64,000 nt of DNA from Kiloniella litopenaei (GCF_000982415.1 NZ_LANI01000005.1:186001-250000); one strand, 5' to 3'. Positions 53,887 through 63,692 are shown, counted from the first letter of the stretch. The notes: generated by a model from the sequence alone, not told the origin. Made by a program: numbers and translations.

Positions 53887-55068
53887 ATGACTAGCTCGCT
53901 TATTGTTCTTGATCAAATGCCTACTGCTCATGAGTTTTATGGCAGCTATTGGAATCAAAAGCCGTTTTTGGTGCGAAAGGCAATTCCGGATCCAACGCTG
54001 GACCTGTTGATCAAACCGGATGAGCTTGCCGGGCTTTCCATGGAAGAAACAGCAAGATCCCGCATGGTTAAAACCGCTGGTGAGGAAAGAGACTGGACTT
54101 GTGCATTTGGTCCTTTTGCGGAAAAGGACTTTGATGCTGCTGGCGACAAGGAATGGAGCCTGCTTGTGCAAAACGTGGAACAATTCCATCCTGATACGGC
54201 AACGCTGCTTCCCTGTTTTGATTTTGCGCCTCGCTGGTTGATGGATGATATCATGGTCAGTTTTTCCGCTGTTGGTGGGTCAGTTGGACCCCATATCGAC
54301 AGTTATCATGTCTTTCTGGTGCAGGGCGAAGGAAAGCGGCACTGGAAAATCGGACGCGAAGCAATTGAGGACGAAGTTTATATTGAAGGCATCGACCTAA
54401 AGGTTCTGGATGGCGGCTTTGAAGGCGACGAGGTCGAGGTGACCAGCGGTGATGTACTTTATGTGCCGCCGCGTTTTGGTCATGAAGGGACAACGCTAGA
54501 GGCCGCACTGACCTATTCTGTTGGTTTTCTGGGGCCAAAAATATCAGAGCTGTTCAGCGGCTATGCACAATACATTTCCGAATTTGATGAACTTGACCAA
54601 CGTTATGTCGGTCAAAATCTCTCGGTTTCATCGTCCGGGTTTACTCTTGGGGAGCAGGCCGTTTCTGATATCAAAGCTTGTTTTGATCAGCATCTGTCCT
54701 CTGCAAATTTTACACAGTGGCTGGTTGAATTCTTTACGGAGTCCTCGCACGAAGATTTTGGTATCTATAGTGAACGCGAAGAAATGCTGTACGATGATGA
54801 ATTCGAAAATGAACTACAGGAAGGCGCCAGCCTGATTAAGCCGGAATATGTGAAGTTTGCCATCACGGCTTCCCCAACGGGCGGTTTCTGTCTCGGTTTT
54901 GATAGCCAGAGCTTTACTTTGGATGAACGCATGTTCCCACTTGTTCAGCTGTTCATGAAAGAAGAAATCGTAAACTCAAAAACCTATCCGGATCTATTTA
55001 AAGAACCAGCTTATCTGGAATTTCTTTTGGAGCTGTATAACCATCAAGCGCTAGAGTTTCTAGACTAG
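53887..55068 (+). CDS. roxA: ribosomal protein L16 arginine hydroxylase RoxA (YcfD-like)
   Basis: 393 residues. JmjC/cupin Fe(II)/2-oxoglutarate oxygenase that hydroxylates an Arg of L16 in E. coli. Iron ligands H136 and D138 (VGPHIDSYHVFLVQ) and H199 (PRFGHEGTT); the HWKIG strand and winged-helix C-terminal domain follow the RoxA pattern. Ends converge with the cyclase gene by 4 bases. Confidence 0.92.
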   Translation: MTSSLIVLDQMPTAHEFYGSYWNQKPFLVRKAIPDPTLDLLIKPDELAGLSMEETARSRMVKTAGEERDWTCAFGPFAEKDFDAAGDKEWSLLVQNVEQFHPDTATLLPCFDFAPRWLMDDIMVSFSAVGGSVGPHIDSYHVFLVQGEGKRHWKIGREAIEDEVYIEGIDLKVLDGGFEGDEVEVTSGDVLYVPPRFGHEGTTLEAALTYSVGFLGPKISELFSGYAQYISEFDELDQRYVGQNLSVSSSGFTLGEQAVSDIKACFDQHLSSANFTQWLVEFFTESSHEDFGIYSEREEMLYDDEFENELQEGASLIKPEYVKFAITASPTGGFCLGFDSQSFTLDERMFPLVQLFMKEEIVNSKTYPDLFKEPAYLEFLLELYNHQALEFLD

Positions 55069-55754
55069 CTATCTTTTCTGGTTTCAAGGTGATCTTTTGG
55101 CGCCCATCTAAAAGCCTGAACACGGCCTACATTCTTGAGCTTAAGGCCTCTTTGTCCATCTTCGTCTGATAAACTGGTACAATCCTTTTGCAAAGCAAAG
55201 GGCAGCAGGTTTTCAAAGCGGTTTGTCATAAATACGGTCCGGGGATCGGCGCGGGCTTCGAGCCGTGCAGCCAAATTGACGATCTCGCTCAACAGGCTAA
55301 ATCCGGGGTAGGCTGACGGTAATGAAAGAAGAGTAACGGGGCCGTAAGACAGACCAATGCGTGCGCCTTGGGTTTCAATGACACGGTCAATCGAGTCCTG
55401 CCAAATTTGGGCAGTTTCCTTGGCAAGTTTGTGGATTCTGGCGGCAACGTTGAGCACATTGGCTGCATCCACTTCATCATGGACACCCCAAACTGCCAGT
55501 AGACCATCACCCTGAACACGGTCAACCAGGGCACCACTTTCGATCAGGATATCCCGCGCGCCGTCACAAAAGGTACTTAACATTCTGTGAGCGAGGGAAA
55601 TATTGCTGGTTTCACGTACAAAGGCACTGTAGGAACAGAAATCCATCGCCATGACACAGCAATTTTCTATGGGGCGATCCAACTTTTCATCAAAGTTTTC
55701 CCATCCCTTGAGTGAGCCAAAATGGAACTCGTACAGTTCCTTATCAACGGCCAT
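55065..55754 (-). CDS. class III nucleotide cyclase domain protein
   Basis: 229 residues, AGGGGAA ribosome site. Cyclase core with metal Asp38 (MAMDFCSYS) and Asp83 (RVQGDGLLAVWG) and transition-state Asn/Arg in VNLAARLEARA. The usual adenine-selecting Lys before the second Asp is Arg79, so the product (cAMP or cGMP) is uncertain. No membrane or sensor domain is attached. Soluble. Confidence 0.82.
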   Translation of the reverse strand: MAVDKELYEFHFGSLKGWENFDEKLDRPIENCCVMAMDFCSYSAFVRETSNISLAHRMLSTFCDGARDILIESGALVDRVQGDGLLAVWGVHDEVDAANVLNVAARIHKLAKETAQIWQDSIDRVIETQGARIGLSYGPVTLLSLPSAYPGFSLLSEIVNLAARLEARADPRTVFMTNRFENLLPFALQKDCTSLSDEDGQRGLKLKNVGRVQAFRWAPKDHLETRKDS

Positions 55755-55884
55755 TCTATTCCCCTAACCGACGTTACCTGTAACCGCGTTCTTTGCACGG
55801 TAATTATGCGCGCCATAATAGAAAGAAAGATGCCAGAAGAAACAAGGGAAAAACCTGTGGTTAGTAAAATCTGATTACAAAGTT

Positions 55885-55910
55885 AAGAGCAGGATCTGAA
55901 TCCTGCTCTT
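55885..55910. terminator. hairpin downstream of the PEP mutase-like gene
   Basis: AAGAGCAGGAT (55885-55895) pairs perfectly with ATCCTGCTCTT (55900-55910) around CTGA, an 11-bp stem. T runs on either side are short, so termination strength is uncertain. Confidence 0.6.
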
Positions 55911-55946
55911 AGCTATTTTGGGATTGATGGTACCAAAGGGAAATAC

Positions 55947-56717
55947 TTAGTTGCCATAAAGGGCTGAACAATCTTTTTCAATCATTGCCATTGCTGCGCG
56001 ATATGGTCCGGGGCCATGGCTAATACGAGCAACGCCAAGGTTACCCAGTTCATTGATAGAAGGGCATCCTGCCATCATCATGATGTTGACGGGTAGTACA
56101 CATTTTTCGCAAAGCTCGCTGATAAGATCTGCATCTGTTAACGCAGGGACAAAAAATCCGTCTGCGCCAGCATCGGCATAGGCTTTCCCACGTTTGATAA
56201 CTTCTTCCAACAGTTTGCTTTTATCATCTGATGGGGTTGCTTTCAGAAAGATATCTGTCCGTGCATTAATGAAGATCGGTACATCCAAAGCATCTGATGC
56301 TTTTCTGGCTGCGGCAACTCTCGCGGTTTGATCTTCGATGCTATAGAGACCTTCGCCATCAATGATCTGGTCTTCAAAGTTTATCCCGACTGCGCCATTT
56401 TGTCCGGCTAGGGTTACAGATTGTGCAACTTGTTCAGGTGTTGCGCCATACCCGGCTTCCAAATCCAGTGAGACAGGAATCTCAACGCTATTGCAAATAC
56501 GGTTGATATTTCCCATGGCAAGATCACGGGGGAGTTTTTCGCCATCGGGAAAGCCAAAGGCCTCGGCGACTGACCAGCTACCTGTAGCAATGGCCGGGGC
56601 ACCTGCGCTTGCGGCGACTTTGGCTGTTCCCGGATCCCAGATATTATAGAGAACCAGCGGGGCGCCTTTTTTGTGAAGATTGTGAAAGGCTGTTGCTTTT
56701 TCTTGAAGCGAAGGCAT
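55947..56717 (-). CDS. isocitrate lyase/PEP mutase superfamily enzyme
   Basis: 256 residues from the ATG at 56717, preceded by CAGGAG; an ATG at 56735 overlaps that site and is rejected. NIWDPGTAKVAASAGAPAIATGSWSVA at the start, SLDLEAGYG for Mg2+ binding, GINFEDQIIDGEG and FINARTD match the PEP mutase/oxaloacetate decarboxylase-like branch. Acts on a 2-oxo acid or C-P substrate; exact reaction unknown. Monocistronic. Confidence 0.86.
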   Translation of the reverse strand: MPSLQEKATAFHNLHKKGAPLVLYNIWDPGTAKVAASAGAPAIATGSWSVAEAFGFPDGEKLPRDLAMGNINRICNSVEIPVSLDLEAGYGATPEQVAQSVTLAGQNGAVGINFEDQIIDGEGLYSIEDQTARVAAARKASDALDVPIFINARTDIFLKATPSDDKSKLLEEVIKRGKAYADAGADGFFVPALTDADLISELCEKCVLPVNIMMMAGCPSINELGNLGVARISHGPGPYRAAMAMIEKDCSALYGN

Positions 56718-56846
56718 GGAAAAGGCTCCTGTCATGTAGAGCTTGGAAAGACTCGGTTAACGATGTTTCTTTCCAAGCTATAGCTTTCTGGCTTGATAAA
56801 AACTGGTCGAAATCGGACCTAATCATGTTTTTTGCGCGACGAAGGG

Positions 56847-57248
56847 CTAGCTTCGTTTTTGCCGCTTAGCCACACGAATCAGCTTTTGAAACTTGGGGCA
56901 TTCCATATGGGACGGTGCGGAACAATTCGCGACATGCCGTAGGGCTTTGCTGAGAACGGTGAGATCATGGATTTGCCTGTCCAAATCGTCCGCACGCGTT
57001 CGCAAATCTTCTCTCGAGAGGTTAGGTTGGCCATCTTCACCAAACATGCCTGAAATTTCATCTAGCGAAAAACCTGCTGATTTTCCCAATGTAATCAAGG
57101 ACAGCTGCATTATTGTTTCCGGGGTAAATTGACGTCGCAGACCCTGCCTGCCAATGGATTTTATCAGCCCGATTTCTTCGTAATACCTTAGCGTTGAAGG
57201 GCGTAACCCTGTTTGTTCCACCACTTCGGCAATATCTAAAATTCGCAT
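56847..57248 (-). CDS. MerR-family transcriptional regulator
   Basis: 133 residues from the ATG at 57248 (AGGGA upstream); the longer reading frame beyond runs into the divergent gene and is rejected. MRILDIAEVVEQTGLRPSTLRYYEEIGLI is the MerR winged helix, followed by a dimerisation helix and a C-terminus with two Cys (NCSAPSHMEC). It lacks the C-x2-C-x-C-x5-C Fe-S motif of SoxR. Divergent from an MFS gene whose promoter has a 19-base spacer with a SoxR-like palindrome, the expected target. Confidence 0.88.
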   Translation of the reverse strand: MRILDIAEVVEQTGLRPSTLRYYEEIGLIKSIGRQGLRRQFTPETIMQLSLITLGKSAGFSLDEISGMFGEDGQPNLSREDLRTRADDLDRQIHDLTVLSKALRHVANCSAPSHMECPKFQKLIRVAKRQKRS

Positions 57249-57283
57249 TTTTTCCCTGATTGTTAACGGGTGAATTTTACATC

Positions 57284-57314
57284 TTGACCTCAAGTTAACT
57301 TGAATTTGTATGAT
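57284..57314 (+). promoter_or_regulatory. MerR-type promoter with 19-bp spacer
   Basis: TTGACC (57284-57289) and TATGAT (57309-57314) are 19 bases apart, the overlong spacer that MerR proteins untwist. The spacer holds the perfect palindrome TCAAGTTAACTTGA (57290-57303), identical to the core of SoxR boxes. Points to the MFS gene. Confidence 0.88.
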
Positions 57315-57351
57315 GCGCTCAACAGACGATTTATTCAAGAGGAAAGAGCTT

Positions 57352-58590
57352 ATGACACAGTCTCTCATATCAAAAGAAAGCCCGGTTTGGCAGGACGGCA
57401 GGGCGATTGCCCTGATGATGGCAGCAACACTTATGGTCATGGCAAATGCAACCATTAGTCCGGCCTTGGCCGGATTAGAGTGTGCATTTATGGGGCAGCC
57501 CAACGCAGAACTTTTGATCAGACTATTGGTTCCGGCACCTTCGCTGACGGTTGTCATCTTTGCACCACTTGCCGGGTACTTTGTGGACCGTTATGGCAGA
57601 CGTGCGATGCTGTTATCCGGTGTTGTATTGTTTATCATTACCGGTAGTGCTGGTTTTTATCTTCCTGGCCTTGAGATGATTTTTACCAGCCGATTGGCGT
57701 TGGGTGTTGCGGTTGCAATGATCATGACGTCGCAAACTGCGTTGATCGGGGATTATTTTACAGGTGAAAAACGCAGTGCGTTGACAGGGCTACAGATTTC
57801 TGCCCGAAATTTTGGGGGCTTCGTATTTTTGACTCTCGCGGGGTGGCTGGCAGTTAATTCTCCACGGTTGCCCTTTGCTATTTATGGTTTGGCCGTACTT
57901 TACCTGCCCTTTATGTGGCTGGTTATCAAAGAGACATCTGCTGCACCCAGTAAGAATAAAACAACTGAAACGTCCGTGAAAACAAAAGCAGACGGGACGG
58001 ATGGACATCCTGCGTGGAAAGGATGGATGGCGGCGTTAGCGGTGTTACAGCTAATGACCAACATGATTTTTTTCCTGATGCCAACCCAGTTACCTTTTTT
58101 CCTCGACAGCCTGGGGTATGACAGTGCGGTTATGACAGGGGTTGGCTTGGGCGCTTTGTCTTTGGCCGGGGGATGTGCTGCATTATTCTATGGCCGGATT
58201 AAACGTGTTATGGGATACGCAGGGGCTTATGCGCTGGGCTATGGCTTTATGGCCCTTGGGTTTGCCATTCTGCCCTTTGGCGAGAATGTCGTTGCGATCA
58301 TTGCGGGATCGGTCGCCGTTGGTACCGGCTTCGCGCTTGCGGTGCCAAATTTTGTTGGGATTGCCCTGCAAATTGCCCCTACAAGTCGTCGTGGTATGGC
58401 GGGTGGCATTTTGACAACCGCCGTTTTCCTAGGTCAGTTTTGCTCTCCTTTTCTAAGCATCCCGTCGATTGCATCCTTTGGCTATAACATAACCTACCAA
58501 GGAACAGCCCTGTTGCTGGGAACAATCGCGCTTATGGCCGCCGTAAAACGCGGGATGGATATCTTGAATTTGCGGATGAAGCAGGTTTGA
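57352..58590 (+). CDS. MFS transporter under MerR control
   Basis: 412 residues from the ATG at 57352 with AGAGGA upstream; the ATG at 57310 sits in the -10 box. About twelve membrane helices, with FAPLAGYFVDRYGRRAML (motif A) in the first half. Probable drug or metabolite exporter, substrate unknown. Promoter architecture says it is induced through the divergent MerR-type regulator. Confidence 0.88.
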   Translation: MTQSLISKESPVWQDGRAIALMMAATLMVMANATISPALAGLECAFMGQPNAELLIRLLVPAPSLTVVIFAPLAGYFVDRYGRRAMLLSGVVLFIITGSAGFYLPGLEMIFTSRLALGVAVAMIMTSQTALIGDYFTGEKRSALTGLQISARNFGGFVFLTLAGWLAVNSPRLPFAIYGLAVLYLPFMWLVIKETSAAPSKNKTTETSVKTKADGTDGHPAWKGWMAALAVLQLMTNMIFFLMPTQLPFFLDSLGYDSAVMTGVGLGALSLAGGCAALFYGRIKRVMGYAGAYALGYGFMALGFAILPFGENVVAIIAGSVAVGTGFALAVPNFVGIALQIAPTSRRGMAGGILTTAVFLGQFCSPFLSIPSIASFGYNITYQGTALLLGTIALMAAVKRGMDILNLRMKQV

Positions 58591-58635
58591 TTTTGGAGCT
58601 TTTTGATTAAGTACGATATATAGCCGTGGTTTTTA

Positions 58636-58674
58636 ATAATTACAATTATTGGACAAGCTTATTGCGCGATAATA
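58636..58674. repeat. AT-rich inverted repeats upstream of HNH gene
   Basis: AATAAT and ATTATT (58636-58651) form a small palindrome, and a second AATAATTATT block follows near 58669-58678. They lie in the 143-base gap before the HNH gene. They could be operators but may reflect base composition. Confidence 0.35.
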
Positions 58675-58733
58675 ATTATTGTTACACTACTATATTGGTT
58701 AAGTTGATAATTATACGTGTTGGAATTTAAATA

Positions 58734-59599
<866 letters not shown>

Positions 59600-60058
59600 T
59601 AAAGCAGAGGGCCAATAGGGCGGACATTACTGCAAGCTCTGGACGAGGTAAAGGGGCAAAATGGCGGTTGTCCTTGTTAATGGGGTAAATTTATTGCTCT
59701 GGTAAAATTATCTCTGTGAGTTGTTCATCTAGCTCTTTTCCTGTTTCTGCGCCATCCTCTATTTCATCGTGTTCGTATCGGAGTATCCAGGCCGGAGTAT
59801 AATTTTTTCAATGAAATATAACGGTCTCTGTAGAGTCCTTGGAATCTTTGGCGCTTTTCTTATATTGCTATTGATAATAGGCTGAAGGGCTGCGGTGGCG
59901 CTTTTTTCTTGTGTTTGGGCGGTTCTTTGTGGCTTGTTGGGCAACGGATTTTTGGATGTGATAAGATCACTGCTTTTGACAGGTGGTATTTTATCGCTGG
60001 TTTGATGTTCTGAAATCGCTGTCGATGACGGTTTATCAGAACAAAAAGGGAGTTAGGA
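59600..60058. other. intergenic region between tRNA-Arg and yciB
   Basis: 459 bases. No confident gene. One 24-codon frame (59811-59885) would give a single hydrophobic helix (KYNGLCRVLGIFG then FLILLLIIG), with a GGAG about 14 bases upstream, a possible micropeptide. Minus-strand frames here lack proper starts. Direct repeat GGAGTAT occurs twice near 59780-59800. Confidence 0.35.
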
Positions 60059-60673
60059 ATGGCGCGTCAAAAACCGAGCTGGATGGGACCTGCAATCGAA
60101 TATGGTCCAATTCTGATCTTTATGGGGATCTACTATGGTTTTGATCGTATTGTCGCGGCCTTTCCGCATGAGATCCTTCAGAATACAACACAGTTGATTG
60201 CCGCGACGGTGGGCTTGATGATCACAACGGTGATCGGTATTGCTTTTTCACTCTATTACGATGGCAAAATCCCAAAAGTTCCTCTGATTACAGCTTTGGT
60301 GGTAATGGTCTTTGGTGGCCTGACGGTCTATCTGAATGATGAAACCTTTATCAAAATGAAGCCGACCATTATTCAGACCATTTTTGCCGTGATCCTTTTT
60401 GGTGGGCTTTTCATTTTCAAGCGCCCCTTGATCAAACCCTTGATGCAAAAGGCATGGAACATGACCGATGAAGGCTGGCGTATTCTGACCATCCGTTTCG
60501 GTTTCTATTTCCTTGGCATGGCGGTGTTGAACGAGATTGTCTGGCGTACACAATCCAATGATTTCTGGGTGAACTTCAAGGTTCTGGGGTCAATGGTCCT
60601 GATGGTCATCTTTATTTTTAGTCAGTATCCGGTGATCCGCAGATATCATCTGCCTGACGAAGACGAGACATAA
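60059..60673 (+). CDS. yciB: septation protein A / YciB inner-membrane protein
   Basis: 204 residues with about five to six membrane segments. EYGPILIFMGIYYG, TFIKMKPTIIQTIFAVILFGG and VLNEIVWRTQSNDFWVNFKVLG are the YciB/IspA family blocks. Needed for envelope integrity and division-site function in enterobacteria. Monocistronic. Confidence 0.95.
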   Translation: MARQKPSWMGPAIEYGPILIFMGIYYGFDRIVAAFPHEILQNTTQLIAATVGLMITTVIGIAFSLYYDGKIPKVPLITALVVMVFGGLTVYLNDETFIKMKPTIIQTIFAVILFGGLFIFKRPLIKPLMQKAWNMTDEGWRILTIRFGFYFLGMAVLNEIVWRTQSNDFWVNFKVLGSMVLMVIFIFSQYPVIRRYHLPDEDET

Positions 60674-60686
60674 GCCTGTTTTTAGC

Positions 60687-61814
60687 TTAATTTGCTTCCT
60701 GTTTCAGGTTTTCCTGATCCAGTTTTTGTTGGGCGTTGATATCGGCGCCTGATGGCAAAGGCGTTGTCTGACTTTTTACCCAACTCGCAATATCGGCAAG
60801 CACCGTTTCAGCTTGTAAGTCCCGTAACAGCATGTGCCATCCTTCCGGGTAGAGCGCGGCCTTTTGCGGACCGGCAATACCATTGGGCAACCGCTTCCAG
60901 ACATCGCGTGTCGGGTGCCAGGGCACAACTTCATCTTTTTCGCCATAGAGCAAAAGTGCAGGAAGGGTCAGGCTGTCGGGTGAGCCATAGGCAGCATCCA
61001 TCAAGTCCGTCAGGCCATAGACGCTATCAATCCGGGTGCTTTTAATCACGAGGGGATCTTTGCCAAGGTCGATCAGCATGGGGATATTGTCTGATGCCTG
61101 TATTTTCAATCCACTGCCGGTAAAGCTGGCCCATGGTGTCGTATGGGCCACCAGCCACAAGGATGCTCGTTGATACCACGGCATGGTTTTTCTGGCCCAT
61201 ACGGCGGGAGCAGAGAGGATTACGCCGTCAATATCTAAAGGGGTGATATCCAGAGGTGTTGGATCGTTTTGTTCTAATGCCCTTTTTACTAACACTTTTT
61301 GTCCTAATACTTTCTGTTCCAATCCCTTCTGTTCTTCCAAAGCGGCCATCGCCACGGCGCCGCCCATACTGATCCCGAGTACATAGAGGGGCGTGTCCGG
61401 GTGACGTTGACGCAAGAGTCTGGCGGCTGTGCGTAGGTCGGATGTCATGCGTTCATGCCCACCCCACAAACCGGGATGAGGCGCCGCCCCAAAGCCACGT
61501 TGATCATAGGCATAGGTGGCGATACCGGCTTCTGTCCAGAAAGTGCCGGGACCATTGAAGGCATTGGAATAGTCATTAAAGCCATGAAGGCCCAGAATGA
61601 TAACAGAGGGTTTTTCCTCTGGCAGCCAGATTCGCAGGGGAAGTTGCAGGCCATCATCTGTTATCAGGTAATCGTCGGTGAGTTCTGCTGCCTGTGTCAG
61701 TTCACCAGCGGGGCCAAGGCGCGGTGTACAGGCGGCGAGTAAGGGTATCAGCAGTAGGCACAAAAGAAGGAAGCGCCATAATCTGTTATCTAAAATTTTA
61801 CCCGTACTAAACAT
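60687..61814 (-). CDS. alpha/beta hydrolase lipoprotein (lysophospholipase-like)
   Basis: 375 residues from the ATG at 61814 (GAAGG upstream). Lipobox LLAA|C, lipidated Cys29. Serine hydrolase core of the S33/monoglyceride-lipase type: LGLHGFNDYS oxyanion strand, nucleophile Ser149 in LGISMGG, acid Asp in YGEKDEVVP and His in EGWHMLLRD. The cap region carries 5-residue repeats (QKVLG-type, then TPLDI twice) from in-frame 15-base tandem repeats. Substrate unknown. Confidence 0.86.
   Translation of the reverse strand: MFSTGKILDNRLWRFLLLCLLLIPLLAACTPRLGPAGELTQAAELTDDYLITDDGLQLPLRIWLPEEKPSVIILGLHGFNDYSNAFNGPGTFWTEAGIATYAYDQRGFGAAPHPGLWGGHERMTSDLRTAARLLRQRHPDTPLYVLGISMGGAVAMAALEEQKGLEQKVLGQKVLVKRALEQNDPTPLDITPLDIDGVILSAPAVWARKTMPWYQRASLWLVAHTTPWASFTGSGLKIQASDNIPMLIDLGKDPLVIKSTRIDSVYGLTDLMDAAYGSPDSLTLPALLLYGEKDEVVPWHPTRDVWKRLPNGIAGPQKAALYPEGWHMLLRDLQAETVLADIASWVKSQTTPLPSGADINAQQKLDQENLKQEAN
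61230..61335. repeat. two in-frame 15-bp minisatellites in the hydrolase gene
   Basis: 61276-61335 holds four diverged 15-base units (for example AATACTTTCTGTTCC, AATCCCTTCTGTTCT) encoding a QK(V/G)L-type pentapeptide. 61230-61259 holds two units encoding TPLDI twice. All are multiples of three, so length changes keep the frame. Confidence 0.7.
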
Positions 61815-62015
61815 TCCCAACCTTCAAGCTATTCTTCGTCTGCCAGTCTGATTTAGATATGGGACTGGGTACCTGAATGAAGTATCTGATTCCCGGTAGT
61901 TTAAGGCAAGAAGTCAGTTTTGATATTTAAAAGGAATGAACTGGTAAAAGATAAATTGGGGTAAAGGGGAAGAGAAACTTCCCCCTCGTGAGCCTATATT
62001 ACTGGCGAAATTACA

Positions 62016-63068
62016 CTAGGCAGTGGCGGTGTGCGCGCCGCGGGTCAGTTGCAGGAAGATATCTTCCAGATCCCCCTGATCCGTTGTCAGATCCAGAATG
62101 GAGAGGCCCGCAGTGTGCGCGGCTTTGAGGATTTCTGCGAGTTGCCCGTCATCGGATTTATAAGTGAAGGTCAGTTCCCGGGCTGACTTCTGTTCGACGT
62201 GGAAAGCCGTAAAGCTGCTGGGCAGACTATCAAGATCTTCGCCGAGGGTAAGGGTTAGCGTTTTGCTTTCGATACGTGCGAGCAAAGCCTGGGTGGTGTC
62301 ACAGGCGATGACCTGTCCGTGGTTGATGATGGCGATTTCATCGCAAAGCTCTTCGGCTTCTTCCAGATAGTGTGTGGTCAGCAGAATTGTGGTGCCGCGT
62401 TTGTTGAGTTCACGTACATAGGCCCAGAGCTGTTGACGGAGTTCGATATCCACGCCTGCAGTTGGTTCATCAAGAACGAGAACAGGGGGATTGTGCACCA
62501 TGGCCTTCCCAACCATCAAGCGGCGTTTCATCCCGCCAGACAGGCTACGGGTATAGGTTTTTGCCTTGTCGGCCAGGCCCATGACGCCGAGGATTTCTTC
62601 GCTGCGGCGCTCGCTTTTGGGGACACCGTACAGTCCGGCTTGAAGTTCAAGTAGCTCCAGGGGTGTGAAGAAGGGATCAAAGTTCAGTTCTTGGGGTACC
62701 ACACCGATTGACATACGTGCGGGACGCATCTCGTCCACAATATCGTGTCCCCAGATCTTGGCAGAGCCGCTGGTTTTATTGACAAGGCCAGCAAGAATAT
62801 TGATCAGGGTTGATTTTCCGGCACCGTTTGGTCCCAGAAGGCCAAAGATACTACCGCGCGGAATTTTGAGATCAACAAAACTCAGGGCGCGTTTTTCTTC
62901 GGCGTTTCCGGCAGCCTGATAAACCTTGGTCAGACCTTCGAGTTCAACGGCGTAAGTGGGCATGCCAGATGGATCCTTATCTGTTGAGCCTGGTAATTCA
63001 GACTGTTCCGGGGTGTTTCGTCCGGGGGTGCTTGGTGTTGTTTGGGCGTAACTATGATCGTCAGGCAT
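62016..63068 (-). CDS. ABC-2-type transporter ATPase
   Basis: 350 residues (ATG at 63068) or 315 from the ATG at 62963, which starts just before the domain and has a better ribosome site. Walker A GLLGPNGAGKST, signature RSLSGGMKRRLMVGKAM, Walker B VLVLDEPTAGVD, switch His in LLTTHYLEEAEELC, and a C-terminal regulatory tail. Resembles YadG/DrrA exporters. No permease gene is adjacent. Confidence 0.9.
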   Translation of the reverse strand: MPDDHSYAQTTPSTPGRNTPEQSELPGSTDKDPSGMPTYAVELEGLTKVYQAAGNAEEKRALSFVDLKIPRGSIFGLLGPNGAGKSTLINILAGLVNKTSGSAKIWGHDIVDEMRPARMSIGVVPQELNFDPFFTPLELLELQAGLYGVPKSERRSEEILGVMGLADKAKTYTRSLSGGMKRRLMVGKAMVHNPPVLVLDEPTAGVDIELRQQLWAYVRELNKRGTTILLTTHYLEEAEELCDEIAIINHGQVIACDTTQALLARIESKTLTLTLGEDLDSLPSSFTAFHVEQKSARELTFTYKSDDGQLAEILKAAHTAGLSILDLTTDQGDLEDIFLQLTRGAHTATA

Positions 63069-63328
63069 AATATGTACTATCTGTCCGTCTTAAAAGGCTG
63101 TTTACCTTAAAAGGTCTAGGATGGTTTAAATTGCTGTCCGGCAGGGAAAAGGCAGCCATCGGAAAAAGAGGCTGGAAACTTTCCTGTCTGGACGGTAAAA
63201 GAATTTCAGCATCATTACATAGTGACTATTGTCTCAATAATAAAGTCCTCCATGAAAAAGTGGGCTGAAAATCGCAAAGGAAATTTGCTATTCAGTTCGA
63301 AATCAAGGGGTGAAGTCAGGAAAGAGTT

Positions 63329-63508
63329 ATGGCCGTTACTGAAACGCAAGAGGTAGAAACCAACGTTGTTGCCTGTGATGGCGGCAGTGGTCCCGAGGGA
63401 CATCCGCTCGTTTATCTCAATATGAACGGGAAGAATGAGATTACCTGTCCCTATTGCAGCAAGCGTTTTATATTGAAGGAAGGTGCTGGCGGCGGAAGCG
63501 GTCACTAA
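63329..63508 (+). CDS. zinc-finger protein of the zf-CHCC/NDUFS6-like type
   Basis: 59 residues, AGGAAAG ribosome site. VACDGGSGPEGHPLVYLNM followed by ITCPYCSKRFIL gives C, H, C-x2-C zinc ligands as in bacterial homologues of the NDUFS6 zinc domain. Related proteins associate with complex I assembly or remain uncharacterised. Followed at once by a 15-bp-stem terminator, so it is a monocistronic gene. Confidence 0.88.
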   Translation: MAVTETQEVETNVVACDGGSGPEGHPLVYLNMNGKNEITCPYCSKRFILKEGAGGGSGH

Positions 63509-63531
63509 AACTTTCCGATCAAGACATGTTC

Positions 63532-63584
63532 AAAAGCCCCACACCCAAAAAATTCTATGCTCTGGGTGTGGGGCTTTTTTCTTT
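63532..63584. terminator. intrinsic terminator, 15-bp stem
   Basis: AAAAGCCCCACACCC (63532-63546) pairs perfectly with GGGTGTGGGGCTTTT (63564-63578), then more T. Very strong terminator after the zinc-finger gene. Confidence 0.92.
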
Positions 63585-63692
63585 TTAATCAATGATTTTA
63601 TGATTTTTGTGTTCAGTTCCGTTTTTAGCCAGAATTCTTTGGACTGTAATCTAAGATGATCGACGTACCCCGTTAGTCCGCTAGAGATTCCA

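Noticed and set aside
57249-57557. N-terminal extension of the MerR gene
   Set aside because: The extra 103 residues are antisense to the MFS gene and its promoter; the ATG at 57248 has a ribosome site and begins the MerR domain exactly.
59701-59944. Minus-strand frames near yciB, including an acidic C-terminal-like stretch
   Set aside because: They lack ATG/GTG starts, ribosome sites or any recognisable family; could be chance or an old remnant.
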